A stretch of 64,000 nucleotides of DNA, taken from positions 1,488,001 to 1,552,000 of the forward strand of contig CP064983.1 of the NCBI GenBank assembly GCA_016699635.1. Direction: 5' to 3'. The notes under the pieces were generated by a model. It did no database searches. It saw only the letters and a list, made by a program, of their open reading frames with translations, and was not told where the DNA came from. This DNA comes from Bacteroidota bacterium. Its GTDB lineage: Bacteria; Bacteroidota; Bacteroidia; AKYH767-A; OLB10. Both the position numbers and the translations under genes were made by a program. Below are positions 10,035 to 19,145 of this stretch, one piece after another. The first letter of the stretch is position 1, and each line of letters begins with the position of its first letter.

Positions 10035-10930
10035 CCGTTTTTTCTGAAAATATAAATCAGACTGGAATAATTTCCTGTATAAATAGCGGCATGCATATTT
10101 GAATGAATACCTCTGTAAAATGCTTTAATTATTTGTATGGGTTTTGATGATTTAGCCTTATAACGTTCGCTTAATAATGAAACATAAGTGGAGTCAAACA
10201 ACATTGGTTTTGTGTCAAGCAATGTAAAATTAAAAGATTCAATTAAGCTGGTTAAAGCCTCTGGCGTAAAATGATAAAGATGTCTTGGCATATCATAAGC
10301 AGCCCAAAATTCTTTATAAAATTCAGCATCTTTAGAAGCAGGATTTGGGACTGCAATAATCAGAATACCATCTTTTTTAAGTGATAATTTGATATTGTTT
10401 AATGTTTTTTTTAGAGTATGAACATGTTCTAATACATGCCAAAGTGTAATACAGTTAAACTCTTCATTACCAGAAGAGTAAAAGGATTCGATGGGTAATA
10501 AGTTGGTGTCAAAAGTTTCTTTTGCAAGTTTAATAGCCTCCGGTGATGGCTCATAACCTTTAGTTTGGAAACCGGCTTTTAAGAGTGCTTTTACAAAGTA
10601 TCCATTACCTGCACCTAAATCTGCAACATAGGAGTTTTTAGGTATCAGTTTTTTTACCAATCTAACTTTTTGATTTACAGCAATATTCCTAACAATTGGA
10701 TACAACTTATTTATAATTCCTTTACTTTTATTGGTGTGGGACACATAGTCATCAGACTTATAATAAGCACCTATTTCTGCTTCGTCCGGTCTGGGGGATG
10801 TGAACAACAATCCACATCTAACACATTGATTAATAGTAAAATACGAGCCTGAATAACCAAAATCTTTACAGGTCAAGTATTCAATTTTATCTTGAGTCCC
10901 ACAGGAAGGACATTCATTAAGTAATTCCAT
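10031..10930 (-). CDS. Class I SAM-dependent methyltransferase with N-terminal zinc ribbon
   Basis: A 299-residue methyltransferase. It begins with a zinc-ribbon-like module, CPSCG followed about 25 residues later by CVRCGLLF. The SAM-binding domain follows, with motif I DLGAGNGYFVKAL (about residue 107) and the post-motif region WHVLEHVHTLKKTL characteristic of the Methyltransf_23 group. The substrate cannot be read from the sequence; relatives are often in surface polysaccharide or sugar-modification clusters, but no such cluster is visible here. The gene ends convergently with the exonuclease and is separated from mnmG by a terminator. Confidence 0.8.
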   Translation of the reverse strand: MELLNECPSCGTQDKIEYLTCKDFGYSGSYFTINQCVRCGLLFTSPRPDEAEIGAYYKSDDYVSHTNKSKGIINKLYPIVRNIAVNQKVRLVKKLIPKNSYVADLGAGNGYFVKALLKAGFQTKGYEPSPEAIKLAKETFDTNLLPIESFYSSGNEEFNCITLWHVLEHVHTLKKTLNNIKLSLKKDGILIIAVPNPASKDAEFYKEFWAAYDMPRHLYHFTPEALTSLIESFNFTLLDTKPMLFDSTYVSLLSERYKAKSSKPIQIIKAFYRGIHSNMHAAIYTGNYSSLIYIFRKNG

Positions 10931-10944
10931 TCAGGGGCAAAAAT

Positions 10945-10972
10945 AAAAAAAGACCACCATCAGGTAGTCTTT
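10945..10972 (-). terminator. Intrinsic terminator of mnmG
   Basis: On the minus strand a ten-base-pair stem (AAAGACTACC / GGTGGTCTTT, one G-T pair, loop TGAT) is followed by a run of Ts. It follows the mnmG stop codon and a parS-like palindrome and precedes the methyltransferase gene. Confidence 0.75.
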
Positions 10973-10988
10973 AGTTTCACGTGAAACA
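10973..10988. other. parS-like site 1, downstream of mnmG
   Basis: The 16-mer AGTTTCACGTGAAACA matches 15 of 16 positions of the widely conserved ParB-binding sequence TGTTTCACGTGAAACA. The 14-base core GTTTCACGTGAAAC is a perfect palindrome. It lies just past the mnmG stop codon. Confidence 0.75.
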
Positions 10989-10997
10989 ACACTTTTA

Positions 10998-12872
10998 TTA
11001 TCGGCCTAAATAGACCATTAAGATAGATATGTCAGATGGAGAAACGCCACTTATTCTGGATGCTTGCCCTAGTGTTTGTGGTTTAACTACAGAAAGCTTT
11101 TGACGAGCTTCTGCACTCAGTGATTTAATTTTATCGTAATTAAAATCTTCGTGCAAAATAAGATTTTCTAATTTGTTAAGTTTAACTGTATGCTCAAACT
11201 CTTTTGCAATGTAACTTTCGTATTTCATTGCTATTTCTGCCTGCTCAATCACTTCGTTTCTTAATTCAGGAGATATAAAGGATAATTTTTCTGATAAGGT
11301 AGAAGAATGATTTATAAGATCAATTAAATTTATTCCAGGACGATTTAAAACCTGAATAATTTTTACTTTTTGTGAAAGTTCTGCAGACTCCTTTGAATTA
11401 AGGTAGGCATTAATTTCTGAAGGCGAAATACTTTCTGTTCTGCAAGCTTCAATTATTCTGTCCACAGCCTGTTTTTTTTTCTGTTACACGTGAAAATCTT
11501 TGAGCATCTGCTAAACCAATCTGATGACTTACAGGAGTCAGCCTGATATCTGCATTATCTTGCCTTAAAAGCGTCCGGAATTCTGCACGGCTTGTAAACA
11601 TACGATAAGGTTCATCAGTTCCTTTTGTTACCAAATCATCAATCAGTACCCCAATGTAAGCGTCAGAGCGTTTTAGGATTAATGGGTTTTGATTATTAAT
11701 TTTAAGGTGAGCATTTATTCCTGCTATTAAACCTTGGCAGGCGGCTTCTTCATAGCCTGTGGTTCCGTTTATTTGTCCTGCAAAATAAAGATGTTCTATT
11801 TTTTTTGTTTCTAAGGTCAGGTTTAATTGAAGAGGAGGGAAGTAATCATATTCTATGGCATATCCGGGTCTGAACATTTTTACGTTTTCAAGTCCGGGTA
11901 TTTTTTTTAGTGCGGCATATTGCACTTCTTCGGGCAGACTGGATGAAAATCCATTGAGATAAATTTCTACTGTATTCCAGCCTTCGGGTTCTATAAATAG
12001 CTGATGGCGGTCTTTGTCTGCAAAGCGATTGATTTTATCTTCTATTGAAGGGCAGTATCTTGGTCCAAGTCCTTGAATTCTGCCTGTAAACATTGGCGAT
12101 TTTTCGAATCCGGTTTTTAAGATATTATGTACTTCATCGTTGGTGTAGGTTATATGACAACTACGTTGTGTTGTGAGGGGTATGGTGTCTGTAAAGGAGA
12201 ATTTACCTGGGTTTTCGTCTCCTTTTTGTTCTTCTAATTTTGAGTAATCTATACTGCGACCATCTAAGCGTGGAGGCGTACCTGTTTTCATTCTTCCACT
12301 GACAAAACCTAGGCTAACTAACTGTTCTGTGATGCCTGTTGCAGCTTTTTCTCCTGAACGGCCACCGCCAAAGCGTTTTTCACCTATATGAATAATGCCA
12401 TTTAGAAAGGTTCCATTGGTTAATACCACTGCTTTGCATCGTACCTGATGCCCCATGCTAGTTACAACACCTTTTAGCTTGTTATCTTCAATAATTAAAG
12501 CACTGACCATATCCTGCCAGAAGTCAACATTAGGTGTGTTTTCAAGCATCTGTCGCCATTCTGAGGCAAATAGCATCCTGTCATTCTGTGTACGGGGACT
12601 CCACATAGCAGGTCCCTTAGAGCGGTTAAGTATTCTGAATTGTATGGCTGATTTATCAGAGACTATACCTGAATAGCCACCTAAAGCATCTATTTCTCTA
12701 ACAATTTGCCCCTTTGCTACACCGCCCATAGCAGGATTGCAACTCATTTGTGCAATGGTTTGCATGTTCATGGTAATCAATAAAACTCGACTACCCATAT
12801 TGGCAGCAGCAGCAGCAGCTTCGCAACCTGCATGACCGTACCAACCACTACGATATCATACTCTTGAATCAT
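10998..12872 (-). CDS. mnmG: tRNA uridine-5-carboxymethylaminomethyl enzyme MnmG (GidA), two frameshifts in this sequence
   Basis: MnmG, with MnmE, installs the carboxymethylaminomethyl group on U34 of tRNAs. The FAD-binding N-terminus begins at ATG 12872 with MIQEYDIVVVG. One G is missing near 12835-12837; restoring it joins this to GHAGCEAAAAAANMG and the conserved SCNPAMGGVAKGQ. A second break lies in a nine-base T run (11472-11480): removing one base joins RFSRVTEKK to QAVDRIIEACR and the C-terminal helical domain. The repaired protein is about 625 residues, a normal family length. The start is followed upstream by a parS-like palindrome, and another follows the stop. Confidence 0.95.
11482..11497. 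other. Degenerate parS-like sequence inside mnmG
   Basis: TGTTACACGTGAAAAT keeps the central CACGTGAAA but differs from the parS consensus at three of 16 positions and is inside coding sequence. It may be chance; I list it because two much better matches flank the same gene. Confidence 0.25.
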
Positions 12873-12902
12873 ATAATAGCACAATTAAAAACCAAAACGA
12901 TT

Positions 12903-12918
12903 GGTTTCACGTGAAACA
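12903..12918. other. parS-like site 2, upstream of mnmG
   Basis: The 16-mer GGTTTCACGTGAAACA matches 15 of 16 positions of the ParB site consensus and has the same perfect 14-base palindromic core as the site downstream of mnmG. It lies in the gap between ybeY and mnmG. Confidence 0.75.
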
Positions 12919-12958
12919 TTTAAAATATAGTTGAATTAAATTCGTAAATCCCTTTAAA

Positions 12959-13383
12959 TCAAAAGGTTCGCAAAGATAGGTATTTGTTTTCTGCCTTGGT
13001 CATTTTTTGTTTATCGGCAGGCTTTTTATCACTATATCCACATAAATGAAGTACACCGTGTATCATGACACGGTGTAGCTCATCTTTTATGCTGTTTTTC
13101 AATAATTTAGCGTTTTCTCTAACTCTGTCTATGCTGATAAAAATATCACCTGAAATAGTAGCATCTTCTGTGTAATCAAAGGTGATAATATCTGTTAATG
13201 TTTTGTGATTCAGATATTTGATATTCATTGAGTACAATAACTCATCAGAGCAAAAATAAAATTTAAGGTACCCGGTTTTTTACGGTGCTTTTTAATACAG
13301 CCCACTACCCAAGAAGATATTGCATCCTTGTCATTCAAGCGAAATTGTACATCTTCCTTAAAAAAATTCACTTCAGTTTGCAT
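12959..13383 (-). CDS. ybeY: Endoribonuclease YbeY (frameshifted in this sequence)
   Basis: YbeY is a zinc-dependent RNase used in 16S rRNA maturation and ribosome quality control. The zinc motif HGVLHLCGYSD (H-x3-H-x5-, here followed by Asp) and the preceding TLTDIITFDY are clear. The start at 13383 gives MQTEVNFFKEDVQFRL, continuing to PGTLNFIF. One T is missing from the five-T run at 13252-13256; restoring it continues as CSDELLYSMNIKYLNHK. The whole protein is about 141 residues, the usual length. Its start codon overlaps the stop codon of the dioxygenase gene by one base (TGATG). Confidence 0.9.
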
Positions 13384-13910
13384 CACTTAGCCGGTACAGG
13401 AGGCTCCATAACCGTACTGCATTGCTTGCAAGTCCTTTTTTCGAGCGAATTGTAAAAATCGTTCATCACCACAGGTAATTGATTTACAATATCTTTCAAT
13501 GGGAAAAACTCTTCATATAGTTTGTGATTGCATTTTTCGCAAAACCACATGCAGGCATCCATTTCATCGGGCTTACGATAGCGCTCTACTACCAAACCAA
13601 TAGTGTTTGCACCTCTTTGCGGACTATGTGGTACTCGTGGAGGTAATAAAAACATTTCGCCTTGCTTGATAGGAATATCAACCGGCTTTCCATCCTGAAT
13701 GGTTTTTACCACAATATCTCCTTCTATCTGATAAAATAATTCTTCTGCATCTTCAAAATGGTAATCCTTTCTTGAATTAGGACCACCGACTATCATAACA
13801 ATAAAATCTTTATTGTCTATATAAACTTGTTTGTTGCCTACGGGAGGTTTTAACAGATGACGGTTTTCTTCAACCCACTGCTGAAGATTAAAAGGTTTGC
13901 TGACTGCCAT
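13383..13910 (-). CDS. nbaC: 3-hydroxyanthranilate 3,4-dioxygenase
   Basis: This enzyme opens the ring of 3-hydroxyanthranilate, in the kynurenine route from tryptophan to quinolinate and NAD or in degradation. The 175-residue cupin shows the metal ligands in DYHFEDAEELFYQ (His, Glu) and in RVPHSPQRG (His), and the arginines of VERYRKPDEMDA. The C-terminal CEKCNH and CKQC form the rubredoxin-like iron site seen in bacterial enzymes. No other kynurenine gene is adjacent, although a metal-dependent cyclase of the arylformamidase type lies at 60.6 kb. It overlaps ybeY by one base. Confidence 0.95.
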   Translation of the reverse strand: MAVSKPFNLQQWVEENRHLLKPPVGNKQVYIDNKDFIVMIVGGPNSRKDYHFEDAEELFYQIEGDIVVKTIQDGKPVDIPIKQGEMFLLPPRVPHSPQRGANTIGLVVERYRKPDEMDACMWFCEKCNHKLYEEFFPLKDIVNQLPVVMNDFYNSLEKRTCKQCSTVMEPPVPAK

Positions 13911-13927
13911 AATTTTTAAGATTGAAT

Positions 13928-14215
13928 TTATTTTTGAAATAGATTGTTGAGTTTCTTAGATACTTCCTCGGTAAATTCTTGTGCTTTTGTGCTAAGGTCT
14001 TTTGCCGAGCTTTCAAGATCATCCTTTAAAGTTTCGAATTTTTGTTTTACACCGTCAGATAAGTTACCTCCGGTGAGAAGGATGTCTATTTGATTATGTA
14101 ACAAATAAGGTAATTTTTCTTTTAGTGCTGCAGATACAGCTTCAATTGCCTTGGCAGCTTGCTCCTGATTAATATTAGCAGCCTTACTTACCTGATCTAC
14201 TATTGGATTTGACAT
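13928..14215 (-). CDS. Small helical protein of unknown function
   Basis: A 95-residue soluble protein, rich in Lys, Glu, Ala and Gln, predicted to be almost entirely helical. The C-terminal half (about 55-95) has the heptad-like pattern of a coiled coil (LKDDLESSAKDLSTKAQEF). The first half, SNPIVDQVSKAANINQEQAA, resembles small helical domains annotated as DUF2267-like or YidB-like, but I cannot confirm this. It is the first gene of a likely operon with the dioxygenase, ybeY and mnmG. Confidence 0.6.
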   Translation of the reverse strand: MSNPIVDQVSKAANINQEQAAKAIEAVSAALKEKLPYLLHNQIDILLTGGNLSDGVKQKFETLKDDLESSAKDLSTKAQEFTEEVSKKLNNLFQK

Positions 14216-14289
14216 GATTTTGTGTTTTTTTGTTTTCCAAAGTTATGGTAAAAAAATGTTTATCAAATTAAGTCAGGTACATTTGCAAT

Positions 14290-15096
14290 ATGAATCTGGA
14301 TTTAACGAATAAAAAAGCCCTTGTTTGTGGCAGCACACAAGGCATAGGTAAGGCAGCGGCAAAAGAGCTTTGTCTTCTTGGGGCAAAGGTTGTTCTATTA
14401 GCAAGAAATGAACAAAAACTAAAAGCTGTAGCTGCGGAATTAAACACTTTTTGTAAGACAACGCCAGAGTATATTGTGGCTGATTTTTCTGATCCTGAAA
14501 ATTTAAGACAACAGGTTCGTGCATACATAAATAAAAATGGGGGCTTCAACATTTTGATAAACAACGCTGGTGGTCCTCCGGCAGGAAATATTACTGATGC
14601 CGCAGCAGAAAGTTTTATTCAGGCATTTAAAGAGCATTTGATTTGCAATCATTATCTGGCACTGGAGTGTATAGCCGGAATGAAAGAGATGGGTTACGGA
14701 AGAATTATTAATGTCATCTCCACCTCAGTGAAACAACCCATTAAGGGACTAGGTGTTTCAAATACGATTAGATCAGCAGTTGGTAACTGGAGTAAGACTA
14801 TGTCAATTGAATTGGCTCCATTCGGCATAACAGTAAACAATGTTTTGCCCGGTGCAACACTCACTGCACGACTGGAACAGATTATTGCAGATAAAGTTCA
14901 GAAGACGGGAAAGACAGAAAAAGAAGTTATTGAGTCGCTGACATCAGAAATTCCTGCCAAACGATTTGCCAATCCGGAAGAAACGGCCGCTGCAATTGCA
15001 TTTTTAGCTTCTCCGGCTGCGGGTTATATCAACGGGACCAACGTAGTTGTTGATGGTGGTAAGTACAGCATGCCTGTAAAATTATTGATAAAGTAG
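14290..15096 (+). CDS. SDR family oxidoreductase with atypical active site
   Basis: A 268-residue short-chain dehydrogenase/reductase fold protein. The nucleotide-binding motif GSTQGIGKAAA (about residue 14) and NNAGG (about 92) are standard. At the active site, ISTSVKQ keeps the serine region, but where Tyr-x3-Lys is expected the sequence reads SNTIR. Several SDR proteins annotated as 3-oxoacyl-ACP reductase-like share this replacement, so the gene is likely intact but may not be a conventional dehydrogenase. The C-terminus includes a normal SDR ending (NGTNVVVDGGKYS). It overlaps the convergent sensor kinase gene by 15 bases. Confidence 0.85.
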   Translation: MNLDLTNKKALVCGSTQGIGKAAAKELCLLGAKVVLLARNEQKLKAVAAELNTFCKTTPEYIVADFSDPENLRQQVRAYINKNGGFNILINNAGGPPAGNITDAAAESFIQAFKEHLICNHYLALECIAGMKEMGYGRIINVISTSVKQPIKGLGVSNTIRSAVGNWSKTMSIELAPFGITVNNVLPGATLTARLEQIIADKVQKTGKTEKEVIESLTSEIPAKRFANPEETAAAIAFLASPAAGYINGTNVVVDGGKYSMPVKLLIK

Positions 15097-18000
15097 AAAC
15101 TTAATTTTATTTAAAATCTGATCGTTGTTTAATGGTCTTGATAAAGTATCGGTAGCACCGGCATCAAGACATTTTTCTTTTTCCTGAGCATCAGAGCCTG
15201 AAAGAACAGCCAGCACAGGAATATTTCTGAACTGCGCTGTTTTACGTATTTCGGCAATAGCATCAACTCCATTCATTACCGGCATCAGGACATCCATTAA
15301 TACAATGTCAACATGCGGATTTTTTTCAAGTTTGTTTATAGCTTCTTTACCGTCATAAGCACAAATAAGATTGGCTCCTGCATTTTCAATTAATGTAGTT
15401 AATGCATAGATATTTCGTAAATCATCATCTGCCATCAAAATGGTTTTTCCGCTTAATGATGACTCATGAAAAGTATGCTCAACAACTGTTTCTTTCTTTG
15501 TAATATTTACAGGCGCTTGTAACTCATTCATTACATTTTCGAGCTGCTTTTTGTTTAAAGGCTTGTGATGATAGGCCGTTATATTAAACTCATTAATTAA
15601 ACCTTCTGTAGGTTTAAGCTCACTGATGATATGGATAGGAATATGACTAAGCTTTTGCTCCGAACGTATATTTTTAAGTAAGGTTCCACCATCAATGTCA
15701 GGCAGATTATGATCTACAATAATGACATGTGGTTGGTAATTCTTAGCAAGCAAAATACCGGTTTCACCATTCTGAGATGCTATGGCTTTATAGTTAAAAA
15801 TGTGACAATAGTCTATTAATGTTTTAAGGAATGTAATATCCTTTTCGAGAATAAGAATTACCTTATCGAAGGGTGTGATAAAATTTCTGTCATCGGTAAA
15901 ATCATCATCAGGGAATTTTGAAACTATGGTACTGATTAATGGTGACTCATGTTTTATATTTTCTTGTTTCTCTGTTTCTGCTTGTGTGATTACTTTTTTT
16001 ACAGGGGTGTCATGTGTGCTTTCGCATGATGCAAAAAACGGAATAAACACAGTAAACGTACTTCCTTTACCCGGTGTGCTCTCTAAAACAATTTCACCAC
16101 CAAGAATTTGAACTATTTCGCGACTGATGGTAAGTCCCAGCCCTGTTCCGCCATACTTTCTGCTTGTACTGTTATCGGCCTGTTTAAATGCTTCAAACAC
16201 CTGCTTTTGTTTTTCAACGGGAATTCCAATTCCTGAATCTGTTACGCTTATTGCAATAATGTCTTCTTCAAAATGCAGGTTATGAGTCTTACAATCTTCT
16301 GTTGTTGCTTTTCTGAAATCAAGACTTACTTGTCCGTTTTTATCGGTAAACTTTAAAGCATTGGAGATAAGATTTTTTATGACTTGCTCCAGACGCAACT
16401 TATCACTCACCATTTCCGGATAACAATTCTCCCATACTTTTACCTGAAAATTTATCTGTTTTTCGTTGGCAAACTCTTTAAACAACAGGTTAATGTCGTT
16501 AGCAACGGTTTCGATATTCATTTTTTCAAAAACAAATTCCAGCTTTCCACTTTCAATTTTTGAAATGTCAAGAATATCATTAATAAGCATTAATAGATCA
16601 GACCCCGACTTATGTATGACACTTGCATGTTCAATTTGTTTGTCGGTGAGGTTTTTATTTTTATTTCCTGCAAGCAGTTTGGCAAGAATCAAAATGCTGT
16701 TTAATGGTGTGCGAAGCTCATGCGACATGTTTGCAAGAAATGCCGATTTAAACTTATTGGTTTGTTCAAGCTGTGTTGCTTTAAAGGCAAGTGATTGACG
16801 CGCTTCTTCAACGGCAAGGCTTCTTTCTTCAAGCAGATGTGCTTTAATTTCAAGATTGGCATTGGCAGCTTTCAATTCTTCCTGTTGCTTTTCCAATTCT
16901 TTTTGTGATACCTCTAACTCTTCAGATTTAATAGTCAGGTTATGATTTACCTGCGCCAACTCTTGTTTTTGTGCTACCAACTCTTCTGACTGCATGATAC
17001 TTTCTTCAAGCAGTTCGCGAGTAAGTGCATTTGAATATACAGCATAAATACTTGCAGATACGGGTTCAATAAGACGTTGCAGATAATTTAATCCGGAAGC
17101 AGTGAGTTTATTTAAAGAAGCAATTTCTATAGCACCAATAACACGACCGGATGCAAATAGTGGCATGACAAAAACAGTACAAGGCATGGACTTATTTTCT
17201 CCGTCCTTTTTAATGTCGAAGAGTAAACTTGTTTCTATTCTTTCGTTATTGTCAATACATTTTTTTACCAACTGATGTTTAATCCACTCTATATGTAAGT
17301 CGGTAAGTTGTTGACTTCTGCAATAAATTCCTTTAAGGTCAACTTCATGCAGCGATTCATCTTTTGTGTCTAATAAAAATACTGTTCCATGGCAGGCACC
17401 GGAATATTCAACAACTTCTTTTATCAGGTTATTGCAAAGCACCTGCATGTCGAAGGTATAATCTTTATTTAAAACACTAATTCGCTCAAGACCTTCTGAA
17501 ATCCATTTTTGCGAAGCATCTTCATCGCTGGCTGCTTTTAGCTTGGAACGCATGTCAAGAAGTGCTTTACCCTGAACATCATTTTCGCTTAATGGTTCAA
17601 AGTGATAGTCAAAATTTCCCCGACCAATGTTGTTGGCAAACTCTGCTGTACGATTTAATCCGCTTACATGCGTTTTAAGTGCATCTATCATTTCGCCTAC
17701 AGCATTCTTTGGTGTTTTAATACTCAGTTCGGGCAACTCGCCTTTTCCTAACTGCAACAGATAGCGTCTTATTTTCATTAATGGGTTAACAACCTGTTTG
17801 TTCAGAAACAAAGTAATTACGATAATGAAATTAATTATCACCATGGCTAAACCTAAAACAACTGCCATCAAAACAATGAATGACTGAATCATTTCTTTTT
17901 GTTTGGCTGTAGTCTCAGCACGCTTTTTTATGTTGAAGTCGCTTAGTAGTGCAGTAATTTCCTGTACCTGTGGGGTAATTTGCGTTTCTAAAATTTCTAC

Positions 18001-18435
18001 ATTATTCTCTGTACTAACACGAGCTTTCTCAATCAACTGCAATTCAAAATAAATTAAACGGTCGTATTTTTCGAATAGACCGATTAGGGCAAGCTGTTCT
18101 TTTTGTTGCCAAGATTCAGAAAGACGTTTAAGTTCTTTTTTTAATGCAGGATATTGTGTTTCATTAATAAACTGAAGTTCGCTTATGGAGGCAGTTTTGT
18201 TTTTGCGAAAAGCTACATTGGTTGCCTGGAGCCATGAATTGTTTACCAATTGTGTTAAGTCGGAAATTGCCGATTGTGAGGGTGTAGTTACTTCTGCAAT
18301 TTCAATGGTGATGTTTTTGCTTTTGTCAATAATATAGGTGCTTATAAAGGCATTGGCTAGGGTGATAACAATAAGCATGATAAAAATGACGTAAAGCTTT
18401 TTATCAATTTTAAAAGACCATTTATTGGATTTCAT
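15082..18435 (-). CDS. Hybrid sensor histidine kinase with GAF domain and two receiver domains
   Basis: A 1,117-residue membrane sensor. The order is TM1 (about 14-34), a periplasmic four-helix-like sensor region (35-185), TM2 (about 188-212), HAMP, a GAF domain (about 310-480), a long coiled coil of Glu/Gln/Leu heptads (about 485-560), HisKA with the phospho-acceptor in HELRTPLNS, HATPase with LISNALKF, DSGIGIP and GGTGLGLTIS, receiver 1 (VDHNLPDIDGG) and receiver 2 (MDVLMPVMNG). In receiver 2 the conserved Lys-Pro is Arg-Pro (LSRPLN). The architecture resembles kinases of multi-step phosphorelays. No cognate transcription regulator is adjacent. Confidence 0.92.
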   Translation of the reverse strand: MKSNKWSFKIDKKLYVIFIMLIVITLANAFISTYIIDKSKNITIEIAEVTTPSQSAISDLTQLVNNSWLQATNVAFRKNKTASISELQFINETQYPALKKELKRLSESWQQKEQLALIGLFEKYDRLIYFELQLIEKARVSTENNVEILETQITPQVQEITALLSDFNIKKRAETTAKQKEMIQSFIVLMAVVLGLAMVIINFIIVITLFLNKQVVNPLMKIRRYLLQLGKGELPELSIKTPKNAVGEMIDALKTHVSGLNRTAEFANNIGRGNFDYHFEPLSENDVQGKALLDMRSKLKAASDEDASQKWISEGLERISVLNKDYTFDMQVLCNNLIKEVVEYSGACHGTVFLLDTKDESLHEVDLKGIYCRSQQLTDLHIEWIKHQLVKKCIDNNERIETSLLFDIKKDGENKSMPCTVFVMPLFASGRVIGAIEIASLNKLTASGLNYLQRLIEPVSASIYAVYSNALTRELLEESIMQSEELVAQKQELAQVNHNLTIKSEELEVSQKELEKQQEELKAANANLEIKAHLLEERSLAVEEARQSLAFKATQLEQTNKFKSAFLANMSHELRTPLNSILILAKLLAGNKNKNLTDKQIEHASVIHKSGSDLLMLINDILDISKIESGKLEFVFEKMNIETVANDINLLFKEFANEKQINFQVKVWENCYPEMVSDKLRLEQVIKNLISNALKFTDKNGQVSLDFRKATTEDCKTHNLHFEEDIIAISVTDSGIGIPVEKQKQVFEAFKQADNSTSRKYGGTGLGLTISREIVQILGGEIVLESTPGKGSTFTVFIPFFASCESTHDTPVKKVITQAETEKQENIKHESPLISTIVSKFPDDDFTDDRNFITPFDKVILILEKDITFLKTLIDYCHIFNYKAIASQNGETGILLAKNYQPHVIIVDHNLPDIDGGTLLKNIRSEQKLSHIPIHIISELKPTEGLINEFNITAYHHKPLNKKQLENVMNELQAPVNITKKETVVEHTFHESSLSGKTILMADDDLRNIYALTTLIENAGANLICAYDGKEAINKLEKNPHVDIVLMDVLMPVMNGVDAIAEIRKTAQFRNIPVLAVLSGSDAQEKEKCLDAGATDTLSRPLNNDQILNKIKFLLYQ

Positions 18436-18502
18436 TGCTCCGGTTATAAAAAATATTAAAAATTATACGAGGATACGGGGTAAATGGTTACCTGAATAAA
18501 AC

Positions 18503-18531
18503 AAAAAATCCCGCTAAGAGAGGCGGGATTT
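18503..18531 (-). terminator. Intrinsic terminator of tRNA-Cys
   Basis: On the minus strand a nine-base-pair stem (AAATCCCGC / GCGGGATTT, eight-base loop) is followed by six Ts. It lies seven bases after the tRNA-Cys discriminator base. Confidence 0.85.
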
Positions 18532-18537
18532 TGAGTG

Positions 18538-18608
18538 AGGTCGCGAGCAGATTCGAACTGCTGTACAAGGTTTTGCAGACCTCTGCCTAGCCACTCGGCC
18601 ACGCGACC
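18538..18608 (-). tRNA. tRNA-Cys (anticodon GCA)
   Basis: A 71-base cloverleaf. The acceptor stem pairs GGTCGCG with CGCGACC. The anticodon stem GAGGT/ACCTT holds the loop CTGCAAA with anticodon GCA. The T arm contains GTTCGAATC. The discriminator base is U, as expected for cysteine. CCA is not encoded. A matching promoter lies upstream and a strong terminator downstream, so it is a single-gene transcription unit. Confidence 0.96.
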
Positions 18609-18622
18609 CTATTTACTGGCGG

Positions 18623-18651
18623 CAAATGTAAAAATATTTTGCTTGCGGCAA
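18623..18651 (-). promoter_or_regulatory. Promoter of tRNA-Cys
   Basis: On the minus strand TTG is followed after 18 bases by TACATTTG, matching the Bacteroidota promoter pattern (-33 TTTG/TTG, -7 TAnnTTTG). The predicted start lies a few bases before the tRNA. Confidence 0.65.
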
Positions 18652-18710
18652 TAGGAATGAAAATGCTGAAATAAATGGTTTTAAACGTTAAATAAACAAA
18701 ACCGGTTACA

Positions 18711-19061
18711 TTAAATTTCAATTACAAATGTTGCTTCACGTATAAAACCCTGTACTGGAGGATTGTATTTGGTTATAGCCACTTTTATTTTATTACAGAT
18801 TGTAAAACGTTCTTTCATTTTTTGTGCAATGCGGCTGCCAACATGTTCTATTAGTTTTGAAGGAATTGCCATTTGTATTTTAACCATGTCATTGACTTCG
18901 ACATAATCAATAGTCTGTGTCAGATTATCGGAGTTTGCGGCAATACTCAGGTCGGCATAAAAAGTTATATCCACACGATAGCGGCCACCAATAACGGTTT
19001 CTTGTGATAAACAGCCATGGTGAGCATAACATTCAATTCCGGATAAAATAAGTTGGTGCAT
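18711..19061 (-). CDS. folB: Dihydroneopterin aldolase
   Basis: FolB converts 7,8-dihydroneopterin to 6-hydroxymethyl-dihydropterin in folate synthesis. I take the start at the methionine giving MHQLILSGIECYAHHGC, the usual family start; an upstream in-frame start would add seven residues without family support. Visible family motifs are AHHGCLSQET, GGRYRVDI, IDYVEVNDMV, and the C-terminal TKYNPPVQG with the catalytic lysine. Length about 116 residues is typical. It stands alone between tRNA-Cys and the divergent amylase gene. Confidence 0.92.
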   Translation of the reverse strand: MHQLILSGIECYAHHGCLSQETVIGGRYRVDITFYADLSIAANSDNLTQTIDYVEVNDMVKIQMAIPSKLIEHVGSRIAQKMKERFTICNKIKVAITKYNPPVQGFIREATFVIEI

Positions 19062-19145
19062 AAAGCAAAATTTTGGATACAAAAGTAATTCATTGGCAAA
19101 TGATTCTTTTTATTTAATATCGCCTTTTATTTATGAAATATAGAA

